In this document: positions 32,025 to 39,679 of the stretch, one piece after another
Layout of the letters: the number at the start of each line of letters is the position of its first letter
Position numbering within the stretch: position 1 is the first letter of the stretch
NCBI GenBank assembly: GCA_965151315.1
Contig: CBCTZG010000008.1
Coordinates: 1-53,358, forward strand
Direction of reading: 5' to 3'
Length of the DNA: 53,358 nt
Source of the DNA: Avimonoglobus sp965151315
Lineage (GTDB): Bacteria; Bacillota; Clostridia; UBA1381
Translations under genes and position numbers: made by a program
The notes under the pieces: model-generated
The model's input: only the letters and a program-made list of their open reading frames with translations
Told to the model about the DNA's origin: nothing
Databases searched by the model: none

Positions 32025-34163
32025 TTATTTTGTCAGGTATTGGTACAGGAGCGTAACGGCTTCCGCCCGTGTCAGCTCCTTCTGGGGATACAGCATGCCG
32101 CCGTCCCCGGAAACGATCCCAAACCCTTTCGCGATGGCACAGTACCCGATCTTATCCTCGGAAATGTCCGCCGCGTCCTGGAAATCACAAACATAGATTC
32201 CCTTTAATTCCGCCACGTCCTGGATACCCATGGTCCGCAGCAAATATTTTAATGCGTCTTCTTTCGTCAATGCGCTTTCCGGCGCCTTGTCGGCTTCTGT
32301 CAAAATCCTTCTGGAAACCAGCCGTTCATACATATCTTCCTGGTCGCCATAGTAAATGCTTGCCGCGCCGCACAGGAGCATGAGATAATCCTTCTGCTGA
32401 ATCTGACTGTCCGGCATAAATTCCCCGCCGGGCAGCTTTACGCCGTAGTCTGCCAGCGCGTTGATCATGGCCTGGGCCCAGTGTCCGTCAATATCCGTAT
32501 AGGCCGCCGGATCCGCTTGGCCGATTTCCTGGCCGTCATAACCGATTACCTGGCCGGTGATGGCGTTCACATTGGTATACAGGCTGCTTAAGCCATACGC
32601 CACTTTATAGGCGCCGCCGGATAAAATATATTTTACTTCTAACGGGTTCCGGGCCAAAATGGCCTGATAGGCCGCGTCAACACCTACAGCGCCGGCTTTA
32701 TCCGGGGCGCTGGATACATCCTTGTCCCAGCTGCTGCTGTAGCTTGCTAGCCGGTCTGCCGCCGGGCTCCAGCCTGCATAGATGGTGTTGTCCGGATATG
32801 GGATCCCATCAATCATCCGCCGATAGCTTACGCCTACAGTACTGAGCTGTGAATACTCAACAGCGCCTGTTTCCGGAATCTTTTCCGCCTGGGCTGCCTT
32901 GTCGCCGAAATAGGTGTTGATAAACGCCTCCGCTTTTGCTTGGTACGCCACGGCTTCTTCCTGGGTCAGCTTCTTGGCTGTACCATCCTCGTTACGCTCT
33001 GCCGATACATAAATATTCCTATCACCGTTATAAATCGAGAGGATCTCGCCTGTTTCCGCATTCAGGCTTGCCGTCAGGTACCGGTCTACCGTATCCTTTT
33101 CCGTATCCTGTTCATCATCCATCGTCAGCTGGTAAATATAGTCCTCGTCTGTTTTTGTCAGCGTATACTGGACCCCAGTCATCGTATCGGAAATTTTCAG
33201 CTCAGGCATCGCTTTCAATTGCGCGGTAAGCTCATCTGTGCTCAAAAGGCCGGCCACCGTTTCCAGTTCCTGGATCTCCTCCGGCGTAAGCCCTCGGTCT
33301 GCTGTCGCGTCCTGGGCCATGGCAGCTTCATTTACAGCGCCGCCGCCAGAACCGCCGCTTTTATAGGTCTCCCTGGCGTCTTCCCTCAAAACCGCACCGG
33401 TCTTGGCGTCAATATACGCTGCGCCGGCCCCCGGCAGGGTGTACTCCAGAATGATCGTATCCTGACCCTTCTGGCCGTTCTTGCTGTAATCGGCAGGGAG
33501 CTTTCTGTAAGCCAGCTCCAGAGGAAAATTTTGCTGGAAATCCGCCGTGCCGTCTGCCAGCAGGCCCTCTGCCGAATCAAACACGGCGTCATAATCCCAC
33601 GCTACAGAACAGCTGGTCACTTCCCCGCCGGCCGCAGATACCCGGATCTGTACACTGGCCGTAGAATCCGGCACCGGGATACCATCCTTCGTGCGGACAA
33701 AGCCCACGCTGTATGTACTGGAAGCCAAATTCCCGCCGGCCGAGCCGTCGTAAACAAACCGGTCGTTTTCGTCGGCAAAGGCCGCCGGCACCAGCTGCCG
33801 GAGAAAATCTTCCGCCAGACTGACCGCCTGTTCCCGGCTAAAGTCGTACAACCGGGGCGTATCGTCCGTATTTTGATACCAGCTCTGGTCATATATGCTC
33901 ACGTCCTGGATATTTCCATCCGCGTCAGCAGTCACGTCCATATTTTTTGTTCCATCCTTGGATTCCCACTGGAAGCCATACATGGTTTCCCCTTCCGCAT
34001 AGGACCAGGTCCGGCTGCTGAATTCCGTCATGTCCGCCGGCACCTCGATCCGGCTCTTTACGGTCACCAGCGCATTTTCCATGCCGCTGGTATCTGTTTC
34101 GGCAAAGACTGCCTGCCCAGCCAGCAAAGCAAACGCCAAAATCGAAGCCATCACTTTTTTCAT
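32025..34163 (-). CDS. Secreted YcdB/YcdC-repeat protein with C-terminal SLH domains
   Basis: 712 residues from the ATG eight bases after AAAGGAG; the upstream GTG is too close to that site. MKKVMASILAFALLAGQAVF is a signal peptide. Two YcdB/PepSY-like regions are seen: about 110-280 (REQAVSLAEDFLRQLVPAAF to YIDAKTGAVL) and about 395-545 (LTQEEAVAYQAKAEAFINTY to VNAITGQVIG). SLH repeats fill the end: YTDIDGHWAQAMINALADYG, a degenerate middle unit and KELTRAEAVTLLYQYL. YcdB-type PepSY regions may inhibit or bind peptidases. Wall anchoring is likely; the target is unknown. Confidence 0.82.
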   Translation of the reverse strand: MKKVMASILAFALLAGQAVFAETDTSGMENALVTVKSRIEVPADMTEFSSRTWSYAEGETMYGFQWESKDGTKNMDVTADADGNIQDVSIYDQSWYQNTDDTPRLYDFSREQAVSLAEDFLRQLVPAAFADENDRFVYDGSAGGNLASSTYSVGFVRTKDGIPVPDSTASVQIRVSAAGGEVTSCSVAWDYDAVFDSAEGLLADGTADFQQNFPLELAYRKLPADYSKNGQKGQDTIILEYTLPGAGAAYIDAKTGAVLREDARETYKSGGSGGGAVNEAAMAQDATADRGLTPEEIQELETVAGLLSTDELTAQLKAMPELKISDTMTGVQYTLTKTDEDYIYQLTMDDEQDTEKDTVDRYLTASLNAETGEILSIYNGDRNIYVSAERNEDGTAKKLTQEEAVAYQAKAEAFINTYFGDKAAQAEKIPETGAVEYSQLSTVGVSYRRMIDGIPYPDNTIYAGWSPAADRLASYSSSWDKDVSSAPDKAGAVGVDAAYQAILARNPLEVKYILSGGAYKVAYGLSSLYTNVNAITGQVIGYDGQEIGQADPAAYTDIDGHWAQAMINALADYGVKLPGGEFMPDSQIQQKDYLMLLCGAASIYYGDQEDMYERLVSRRILTEADKAPESALTKEDALKYLLRTMGIQDVAELKGIYVCDFQDAADISEDKIGYCAIAKGFGIVSGDGGMLYPQKELTRAEAVTLLYQYLTK

Positions 34164-34255
34164 TCCGCTCACTCCTTTAAAATTAAAATCTCTGCTATAT
34201 TAGACGGGCCATTTTCGGAAAAGTTCCCGATTTTCAAAAAAAATTTGGAAATTTC

Positions 34256-34284
34256 TTGACCCTGCTCTCCCAACCATATATAAT
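34256..34284 (+). promoter_or_regulatory. Promoter of rmuC
   Basis: TTGACC (34256-34261), 17 bases, perfect TATAAT (34279-34284). Confidence 0.85.
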
Positions 34285-34312
34285 GGAAGAAAGAAACGGA
34301 GGCTATAGGAAG

Positions 34313-35578
34313 ATGGATTACGTTATTTTAGGACTTTTAGGGCTTTTGCTGCTCCTGACGGCAGTTATGCTGATCCGGCTCTTGTCGGCAAAAAGCGGCA
34401 GCGCCGATCTGCTAAACGGCGTACAAGGTTCAGTCAAAACCTTAGGCGACGTTATTTCCGCCAGCCAGAAAAGCACCGGGGAGCTGCAAAGCCGGATGCT
34501 CTCGGAAATGGATAAGAATCTTACAGACCGCCAGGGTGCCATGAACCGCTCTGTATTGGACGCCCTGGCGCAGATGGAAAACCGGCTGAAAACCTTCGAG
34601 GCCAGCAGTGAGCAGAGGCTGGAAAATATGCGCCGGACAATGGAGGGACGGCTGACCGCCATCCAGGGTGAAAACGAAAAAAAACTGGAGGACATCCGCA
34701 AGACTGTTGATGAAAAGCTGCAGAAAACCATGGAAGAGAAAATGAACCGTTCCTTCCAGCTGGTCAGCCAGCGGCTGGAACAGGTGTATAAGGGCTTAGG
34801 GGAAATGCAGTCCCTGGCCGCCGGCGTCGGGGATCTGAAAAAGGTGCTTTCCAATGTAAAGACCCGGGGTATCTTAGGGGAGCTCCAACTGGACGCCATC
34901 CTCCGGGAAATCCTCTCCCCGGAACAGTATGAAACCAACATTGCCACCAAGCCCGGCAGCCGGGATGTGGTGGAATTTGCCGTAAAAATGCCAGTAGGCG
35001 ACAGCCAAAGCATATATCTGCCCATTGATTCCAAATTCCCGGCAGATCTGTACATGAAGCTGCAGGACGCCCGGGAGTCCGCCTCCCCCGAGGCTGTGCA
35101 GGCAGTAATGAAGGAGCTGTCCGCCCGGTTAAAGCAATGTGCCAAGGAGATCCATGATAAATATGTAGAGCCGCCTTATACAACGGAATTCGCCATTCTC
35201 TTCCTGCCCTTTGAGGGCCTTTATGCGGAGGTGGTCAACGCCGGGCTCTTAGAACCCCTGCAGCGGGACTACCGGGTCAATGTGGCAGGCCCCAGCACCA
35301 TGGCCGCGCTTTTAAACAGCCTGCAGATGGGCTTCCGCACTGTGGCGATCCAGAAGCGGTCAGTGGAGGTGTGGAACGTGCTGGGTGCGGTGAAAACAGA
35401 ATTCGATAAATTTGCCGACATATTGGAGGCTACCCAGCAGCGGATCACGCAAGCCAATAAAGAGCTGGACAAGCTGGTGGGCGTCCGGACCCGGGCCATC
35501 CAGCGCAAGCTCCGGGATGTGGAAAAGCTGGATTCCGATTTAGTGTTCGCCGCGTCTGACGCGGATGAGGACAGCTAA
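34313..35578 (+). CDS. rmuC: DNA recombination protein RmuC
   Basis: 421 residues from the ATG behind GGAGGCTATAGGAAG. One N-terminal membrane helix (MDYVILGLLGLLLLLTAVML) is followed by a long coiled coil (about 40-180). The RmuC nuclease-like core has RGILGELQLDAILREILSPE, PIDSKFPADLY, FLPFEGLYAEV and the PSTMAALLNSLQMGF region. RmuC limits inversions at short inverted repeats. Monocistronic with its own promoter. Confidence 0.94.
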   Translation: MDYVILGLLGLLLLLTAVMLIRLLSAKSGSADLLNGVQGSVKTLGDVISASQKSTGELQSRMLSEMDKNLTDRQGAMNRSVLDALAQMENRLKTFEASSEQRLENMRRTMEGRLTAIQGENEKKLEDIRKTVDEKLQKTMEEKMNRSFQLVSQRLEQVYKGLGEMQSLAAGVGDLKKVLSNVKTRGILGELQLDAILREILSPEQYETNIATKPGSRDVVEFAVKMPVGDSQSIYLPIDSKFPADLYMKLQDARESASPEAVQAVMKELSARLKQCAKEIHDKYVEPPYTTEFAILFLPFEGLYAEVVNAGLLEPLQRDYRVNVAGPSTMAALLNSLQMGFRTVAIQKRSVEVWNVLGAVKTEFDKFADILEATQQRITQANKELDKLVGVRTRAIQRKLRDVEKLDSDLVFAASDADEDS

Positions 35579-35607
35579 GCGCCGCCCCCAGCCGAGGGCG
35601 GCGGCAG

Positions 35608-37278
35608 TTAAATCAGCCTTGGCTGATATATAGCCAGCCAGCGGTTGATTTCCAGGAAATATGCAAGTACTTTAATCCAGTCGATTTCCTCTCCGGACTG
35701 TACCCGGCCGGAAATTTGTTCGGTCCGATTCCGGACAGCATCCCGGTCAAAAAACGCCAGCGCCGGCGCGCGGCTGTCCTCCAAGACTGCCAGGACGCTG
35801 TTTTTCAGTGTTTCTGCATAATAGCCGGGATACAGGCCAGGCCAGCCAAAATTCTCCCGGTCCAGTACGTCGGCAGGCAAATAATCCCCGGCAATCCGCT
35901 GGAAGACAGTTTTCCGCATATCTATTGGGATTCCCTGCACGTACTCCAGCAATTCCCGGCGGATAAACGGCGTCCAGATCTGGAGTCCAGCCCCAAGCCG
36001 GTCTATCCAGGAAAGGGCGGCCGTCAATGCAGGGACAGGATATTGCTGTACCGGTTGGAAGCCAGCCAGATCCAAGGTTTCCTCCACGGCAGGCAAAAGC
36101 AGCTCTGAAAGCCCTGCGGCGGCCCAGGTACAGCATTGGGCCGGCGTCCATAGCAGATCAAATCCAGCCGCACATATAAGCTTTTCATGCTCCCTCGCCA
36201 TTTCCCGGCAGAAATAGAGAAGCGCCCCGGCATCCAGTCCCGCCCCTGGCAAATCCAGATTTTCGGTAACCGCTGGAAGCAAGTCTGCCAGCTGCTGTAC
36301 AGAAGCCGCACAATATGTGTGGTGACTGTCCAGCTCCTCAATCATCCGTTCTCGATATAAGGCGTCTGACCCGTTCTGTGGAAGCTGTGGCTTATAATAC
36401 CGGCCTGCGGTTTTCAAGGAAAACGAGCAGGTAAAAATCGGATCCCTGCTTACACTGGCGGCCATGGCCGCCAGCAAGTTGGAGCCCGGCCGGCCGGTGA
36501 GGATAACTGCCGGTGTCCGGCCGCGGATCTCATCCTGTAGGCTTTCCCGCAGCATTTCTTCCAGACGCCTGGCAGCTTCCGCTGCGTCTTCCGAACAAGC
36601 CTGCCCCGGCAATTCCCAATAGGGCCGGATCCGCAGACCGCCGCGGTTTACGATCAGGCTGTGTCCTGGCAAAAGCTCCTCGATGCCGGCAAATACGCCG
36701 CCCTGGGACCACGGCCCGGCAGACAGCACTGTCCGCAGGCTGTCCCGGTTAATTTCCGGCCGGACGGCCGGATGCCGGAAAAGCGCTCGAACTGCGGAAC
36801 CAAACAAAAAGCTTTCCTCTTGATACAGATAATAAAATGGCCGGGCCCCGGCCCTGTCCCGGCAGGCGAAAATCTGCTGGCGCATGGAATCCCATACGCA
36901 GAAGGCATACATCCCATCCAGCATCCTGGCACAGTCTGTCCCATAATGTATGTAAGCGTACAGCAAAAGCTCCGCGTCGTTTCCTGTTTCAAACCGGTAT
37001 CCAAAACGCCGCAGCTCCTGATACAGCGCTTCACTTCCGGTCAATACCCCGTCGAAAACCAATACAAATTCATATCCCCCTACAATTCTGGACAGCGGCA
37101 GCTGCTGGCCCGCCCGGTTATACCGGCAAGCCAACGCCGTGTGCTCGCCTACCCATTCCCCGCCGTCCGGGCCCCGCGCTTTGAGGCTGTCGGCCATATC
37201 CCGGACCAGAAGGGCATTATAGCTTTTATAGGGGAGAAAATTCTTTTTGAAATGAACCATTCCCGCAATTCCACCCAT
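35608..37278 (-). CDS. Asparagine-synthetase-like protein with both active sites degenerate
   Basis: 556 residues from ATG eight bases after AAGGAG. The fold matches AsnB over its whole length: KARGPDGGEW, TGNDAELLLYAYIHYG, GMYAFCVWD, RDRAGARPFYYL and PEINRDSLRTVLSAG all have AsnB counterparts. However, the N-terminus is MGGIAG instead of MCGIAG, so the glutaminase nucleophile is glycine. NGEIYN reads FDGVLTG, and the ATP-binding SGGLDS PP-loop reads TGRPGSN (261-267). The normal RKK region near the C-terminus reads DRENFGWP. It is therefore unlikely to make asparagine and may be a binding or regulatory pseudoenzyme. It is divergent from an XRE regulator. Confidence 0.85.
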   Translation of the reverse strand: MGGIAGMVHFKKNFLPYKSYNALLVRDMADSLKARGPDGGEWVGEHTALACRYNRAGQQLPLSRIVGGYEFVLVFDGVLTGSEALYQELRRFGYRFETGNDAELLLYAYIHYGTDCARMLDGMYAFCVWDSMRQQIFACRDRAGARPFYYLYQEESFLFGSAVRALFRHPAVRPEINRDSLRTVLSAGPWSQGGVFAGIEELLPGHSLIVNRGGLRIRPYWELPGQACSEDAAEAARRLEEMLRESLQDEIRGRTPAVILTGRPGSNLLAAMAASVSRDPIFTCSFSLKTAGRYYKPQLPQNGSDALYRERMIEELDSHHTYCAASVQQLADLLPAVTENLDLPGAGLDAGALLYFCREMAREHEKLICAAGFDLLWTPAQCCTWAAAGLSELLLPAVEETLDLAGFQPVQQYPVPALTAALSWIDRLGAGLQIWTPFIRRELLEYVQGIPIDMRKTVFQRIAGDYLPADVLDRENFGWPGLYPGYYAETLKNSVLAVLEDSRAPALAFFDRDAVRNRTEQISGRVQSGEEIDWIKVLAYFLEINRWLAIYQPRLI

Positions 37279-37361
37279 CTTGATCACTCCTTCGCGTTAC
37301 AGTGGATAGTATAGTATATGTGCCATTTTAGAAATTGGTGCTTTGAAAGGAGAGGAATACA

Positions 37362-37700
37362 ATGTCAAAGTATATGCCCATTACCGCCCAGCGGATCGCC
37401 GCCATGCGCCGGCAAAAGAAAATGACCCAAAAGCAGCTGGCTGAAAAGCTGATGGTTTCCCGCAGCTGTGTGGCCAACTGGGAAAACTGTATCCGGGAGC
37501 CCAACGCTGAGGATCTATGCAACCTGGCGTCTATTTTCAATGTTTCCATTGAATATCTATGCGGCAGGTCAGACAGCCGTTCGGAAATCAAAATCCCAAA
37601 GGTTTATAATATCGACTTTAACCAGCTCAATCCCGCGGGGCAGGAGCTAATGGCCCGGTATTACGAATATCTTATGGACATTCCGGAGTACCGCCGCTGA
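37362..37700 (+). CDS. XRE-family HTH transcriptional regulator
   Basis: 112 residues. The HTH occupies about residues 9-64: ITAQRIAAMRRQKKMTQKQL, then MVSRSCVANWENCIREPNAE and IFNVSIEYLCGRSD. The C-terminal 45 residues look helical. AAAGGAGAGG precedes the ATG. Only 83 bases separate it from the divergent AsnB-like gene, and an alternating TATAGTATA-like stretch lies there, so control of that gene is plausible. YdcF follows by 44 bases. Confidence 0.9.
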   Translation: MSKYMPITAQRIAAMRRQKKMTQKQLAEKLMVSRSCVANWENCIREPNAEDLCNLASIFNVSIEYLCGRSDSRSEIKIPKVYNIDFNQLNPAGQELMARYYEYLMDIPEYRR

Positions 37701-37744
37701 AGCACCGGCACATTTTTGTCCAGCAAACAGAGGTGTTTTGAACG

Positions 37745-38347
37745 ATGCATAAACAGAAAATGCGGATTCGGCGCTGTATTTTAGCCGTCATATTGTTTGC
37801 CGCGGCATGTATTGGATACCACGGTGTCAGCATCTGGTCTTACAGCCGCGCAGACGAAAAACAGCCGGCGGACGCGGTGATTGTGCTGGGAGCCGGGGCA
37901 GACGTCAGCGGTCAGGTATCGCCGGTCTTTGCCCAGCGGCTGAACCATGGTGTCTGGCTTTATCAGCATGGCTACGGGAAAAAACTGATCCTGACAGGCG
38001 GCGTAGGCCAAGGCGGCGTCCGTTCAGACGCGTCAGCCGCAAAAGACTACGTCACGGCCCAGGGTGTGCCGGCGGCAGATATCCTGCTGGAGGAACGGTC
38101 AAAAATCACCCAGCAGAATCTGGAGTACGCGAAAAAGCTTATGGAGCAGCACGACCTTTCCACTGCTGTGCTGGTCAGCGACCCCCTGCATATGAAACGG
38201 GCTATGGTCATGGCGGCGGACTGCGGCATCACGGCCTACAGCTCCCCTACGCCGACTACCCGATACCAAAGCCTAAAAACCAAACTCCCTTTCTTTTTCC
38301 GTGAGCTTTTTTATTACATTGGCTACCGTTTTTGGCGTTTATTTTAA
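37745..38347 (+). CDS. YdcF/SanA-like DUF218 membrane protein
   Basis: 200 residues. A membrane anchor (about 10-30) is followed by the DUF218 domain: ADAVIVLGAGAD, LILTGGVGQGG, LLEERSKITQQNLEYAKKLM and VLVSDPLHMKRAMVMA. These motifs match ElyC/SanA/YdcF proteins linked to cell-envelope integrity. GAGGTG lies before the ATG. Probably co-transcribed with the XRE gene. Confidence 0.9.
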   Translation: MHKQKMRIRRCILAVILFAAACIGYHGVSIWSYSRADEKQPADAVIVLGAGADVSGQVSPVFAQRLNHGVWLYQHGYGKKLILTGGVGQGGVRSDASAAKDYVTAQGVPAADILLEERSKITQQNLEYAKKLMEQHDLSTAVLVSDPLHMKRAMVMAADCGITAYSSPTPTTRYQSLKTKLPFFFRELFYYIGYRFWRLF

Positions 38348-38354
38348 AAAAAAC

Positions 38355-38383
38355 TTGACAAGCTTTCCCAGTCGGTGTATAAT
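38355..38383 (+). promoter_or_regulatory. Promoter of rpsF-ssb-rpsR
   Basis: Perfect TTGACA (38355-38360), 17 bases, perfect TATAAT (38378-38383). It starts a few bases after the YdcF stop. Confidence 0.9.
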
Positions 38384-38389
38384 AGTATA

Positions 38390-38451
38390 GCTCGTGTTGT
38401 GAGCAAATCCTTGCCCGGAAGTTGTTTCCGGGACATAAGTCCATAAGGAGG
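38390..38451 (+). promoter_or_regulatory. Structured rpsF leader, candidate S6:S18 autoregulatory site
   Basis: The leader has a GCTC/GAGC hairpin (38390-38404), a CCCGGAA/TTCCGGG hairpin (38414-38432) and an overlapping GGAC/GTCC hairpin (38431-38442) just before AAGGAGG. Known rpsF leaders bind the S6:S18 complex through a CCG-bearing hairpin. I can see a CCG in this stem, but could not test the consensus. Confidence 0.35.
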
Positions 38452-38458
38452 TGCGAAA

Positions 38459-38761
38459 ATGGCTGAAAAAATCTTGAACAGCTATGAAACAATTTTTATC
38501 ATTGACGCCAGTCTGGAAGAAGAAGCGGTAAAGGCTTTGCAGGAAAAGTTTGTATCGCTGATCTCCAAAAACGGTACTGTTGACTCCGTTGACGAGTGGG
38601 GCAAGCGGCGGCTTGCGTATGAAATCAATGATAAGACAGAAGGCTTTTATGTCCTTGTTGATTTCACCGCTGACGGCGAGTTCCCTAAGGAGCTTGACAG
38701 ACAGTACAGGATTACCGATGGTATTTTGAGAACAATTATCATCCGGAAGGACGACAAATAA
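38459..38761 (+). CDS. rpsF: 30S ribosomal protein S6
   Basis: 100 residues. NSYETIFIIDASLEEEAVKA and the motif WGKRRLAYEINDKTEGFYVL are typical of bacterial S6. It binds S18 on the platform of the small subunit. AAGGAGG precedes the ATG. First gene of rpsF-ssb-rpsR. Confidence 0.98.
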   Translation: MAEKILNSYETIFIIDASLEEEAVKALQEKFVSLISKNGTVDSVDEWGKRRLAYEINDKTEGFYVLVDFTADGEFPKELDRQYRITDGILRTIIIRKDDK

Positions 38762-38790
38762 GCCGTCCTTAAAAGAAAGTGGTGTGAGGA

Positions 38791-39273
38791 ATGAACAAAG
38801 TTATTCTAATGGGGAGACTGACCAGAGACCCTGAAATGCGCCAAACGCCGCAGGGAACGCCGGTGGCGAGCTTTTCAGTGGCCGTGAACCGCCGGTTTGC
38901 CAAGGAGGGGCAGCAGCAGGCTGATTTTATCAACTGCGTAGCATGGCGCCAGCAGGCTGAGTTTATCTGTAAATATTTCAGAAAAGGCAGTATGATCGCT
39001 ATCGTCGGCAGCATCCAGACCAGAAGCTGGGACGGCCAGGACGGGAAACGGCAGTATGCCACCGAGGTATTGGTAGACGAGGTTTATTTCACCGGCTCCA
39101 AGGCGGAATCCGGTACCCAGGGCGGCAGCGGTAATTATACGGGCGGCGGCTATCAGCAGCGGCCGCAGCAGGCACAGCCCCAGCCGGCAGCAAATCCTGC
39201 GCCGGATTTTGACGATTTCGATACGATGGGATTTTCTCCGATGGATGGGTCTGAGGACGACCTTCCGTTCTAA
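38791..39273 (+). CDS. ssb: Single-stranded DNA-binding protein
   Basis: 160 residues. OB-fold at 1-110 (NKVILMGRLTRDPEMRQTPQ, FINCVAWRQQAEFICKYF, GQDGKRQYATEVLVDEVYF). A glycine- and glutamine-rich linker follows, and the acidic tip ends DDLPF, which recruits repair and replication proteins. It begins 29 bases after rpsF. Confidence 0.98.
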   Translation: MNKVILMGRLTRDPEMRQTPQGTPVASFSVAVNRRFAKEGQQQADFINCVAWRQQAEFICKYFRKGSMIAIVGSIQTRSWDGQDGKRQYATEVLVDEVYFTGSKAESGTQGGSGNYTGGGYQQRPQQAQPQPAANPAPDFDDFDTMGFSPMDGSEDDLPF

Positions 39274-39307
39274 AAAATGATAAAAATTGCAGAGGAGGTT
39301 TTTTGAA

Positions 39308-39553
39308 ATGGCTGAAAGAGTGGAAAGACCACAAAGAGCCCGCCGCGCAAAGAAAAAGGTTTGTGTTTTTTGCGTAGACAAGGTTGAGCATATTGATTAT
39401 AAAGATACGGCAAAGCTCCGGAGATATATTTCCGAAAGAGGCAAGATTGTCCCCCGCCGGATCAGCGGCAACTGTGCAAAGCATCAGAGACAGCTGACAG
39501 TCGCCATCAAAAGAGCAAGACAAATCGCGCTTCTGCCGTTCGTTGCTGAATAA
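39308..39553 (+). CDS. rpsR: 30S ribosomal protein S18
   Basis: 81 residues from ATG behind GAGGAGG; a frame seven codons longer lacks a site. VCVFCVDKVEHIDYKDTAKL and the ISERGKIVPRRISGNCAKHQ region are diagnostic. The cysteines suggest a zinc-binding (C+) version with C-x2-C near the N-terminus. Confidence 0.98.
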   Translation: MAERVERPQRARRAKKKVCVFCVDKVEHIDYKDTAKLRRYISERGKIVPRRISGNCAKHQRQLTVAIKRARQIALLPFVAE

Positions 39554-39564
39554 GAAAAATTGTG

Positions 39565-39603
39565 CCATCTACAGTGATTTTGCTGTGGATGGTTTTTTCT
39601 TTT
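39565..39603 (+). terminator. Terminator of rpsF-ssb-rpsR
   Basis: A 10-bp stem (39565-39574 with 39583-39592, one G-T pair) is followed by TTTTTTCTTTT. Confidence 0.9.
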
Positions 39604-39679
39604 GCCTGGATAGTGGAAAAAAGCGAAAAAGCATGGTATAATACAGGTAAAGTTGATTGAATAGAAAAGGCGTGATTTT

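Noticed and set aside
32940..34259. Plus-strand frame of 439 codons
   Set aside because: Shadow of the YcdB-SLH gene; arginine/histidine-rich nonsense composition and no ribosome binding site.
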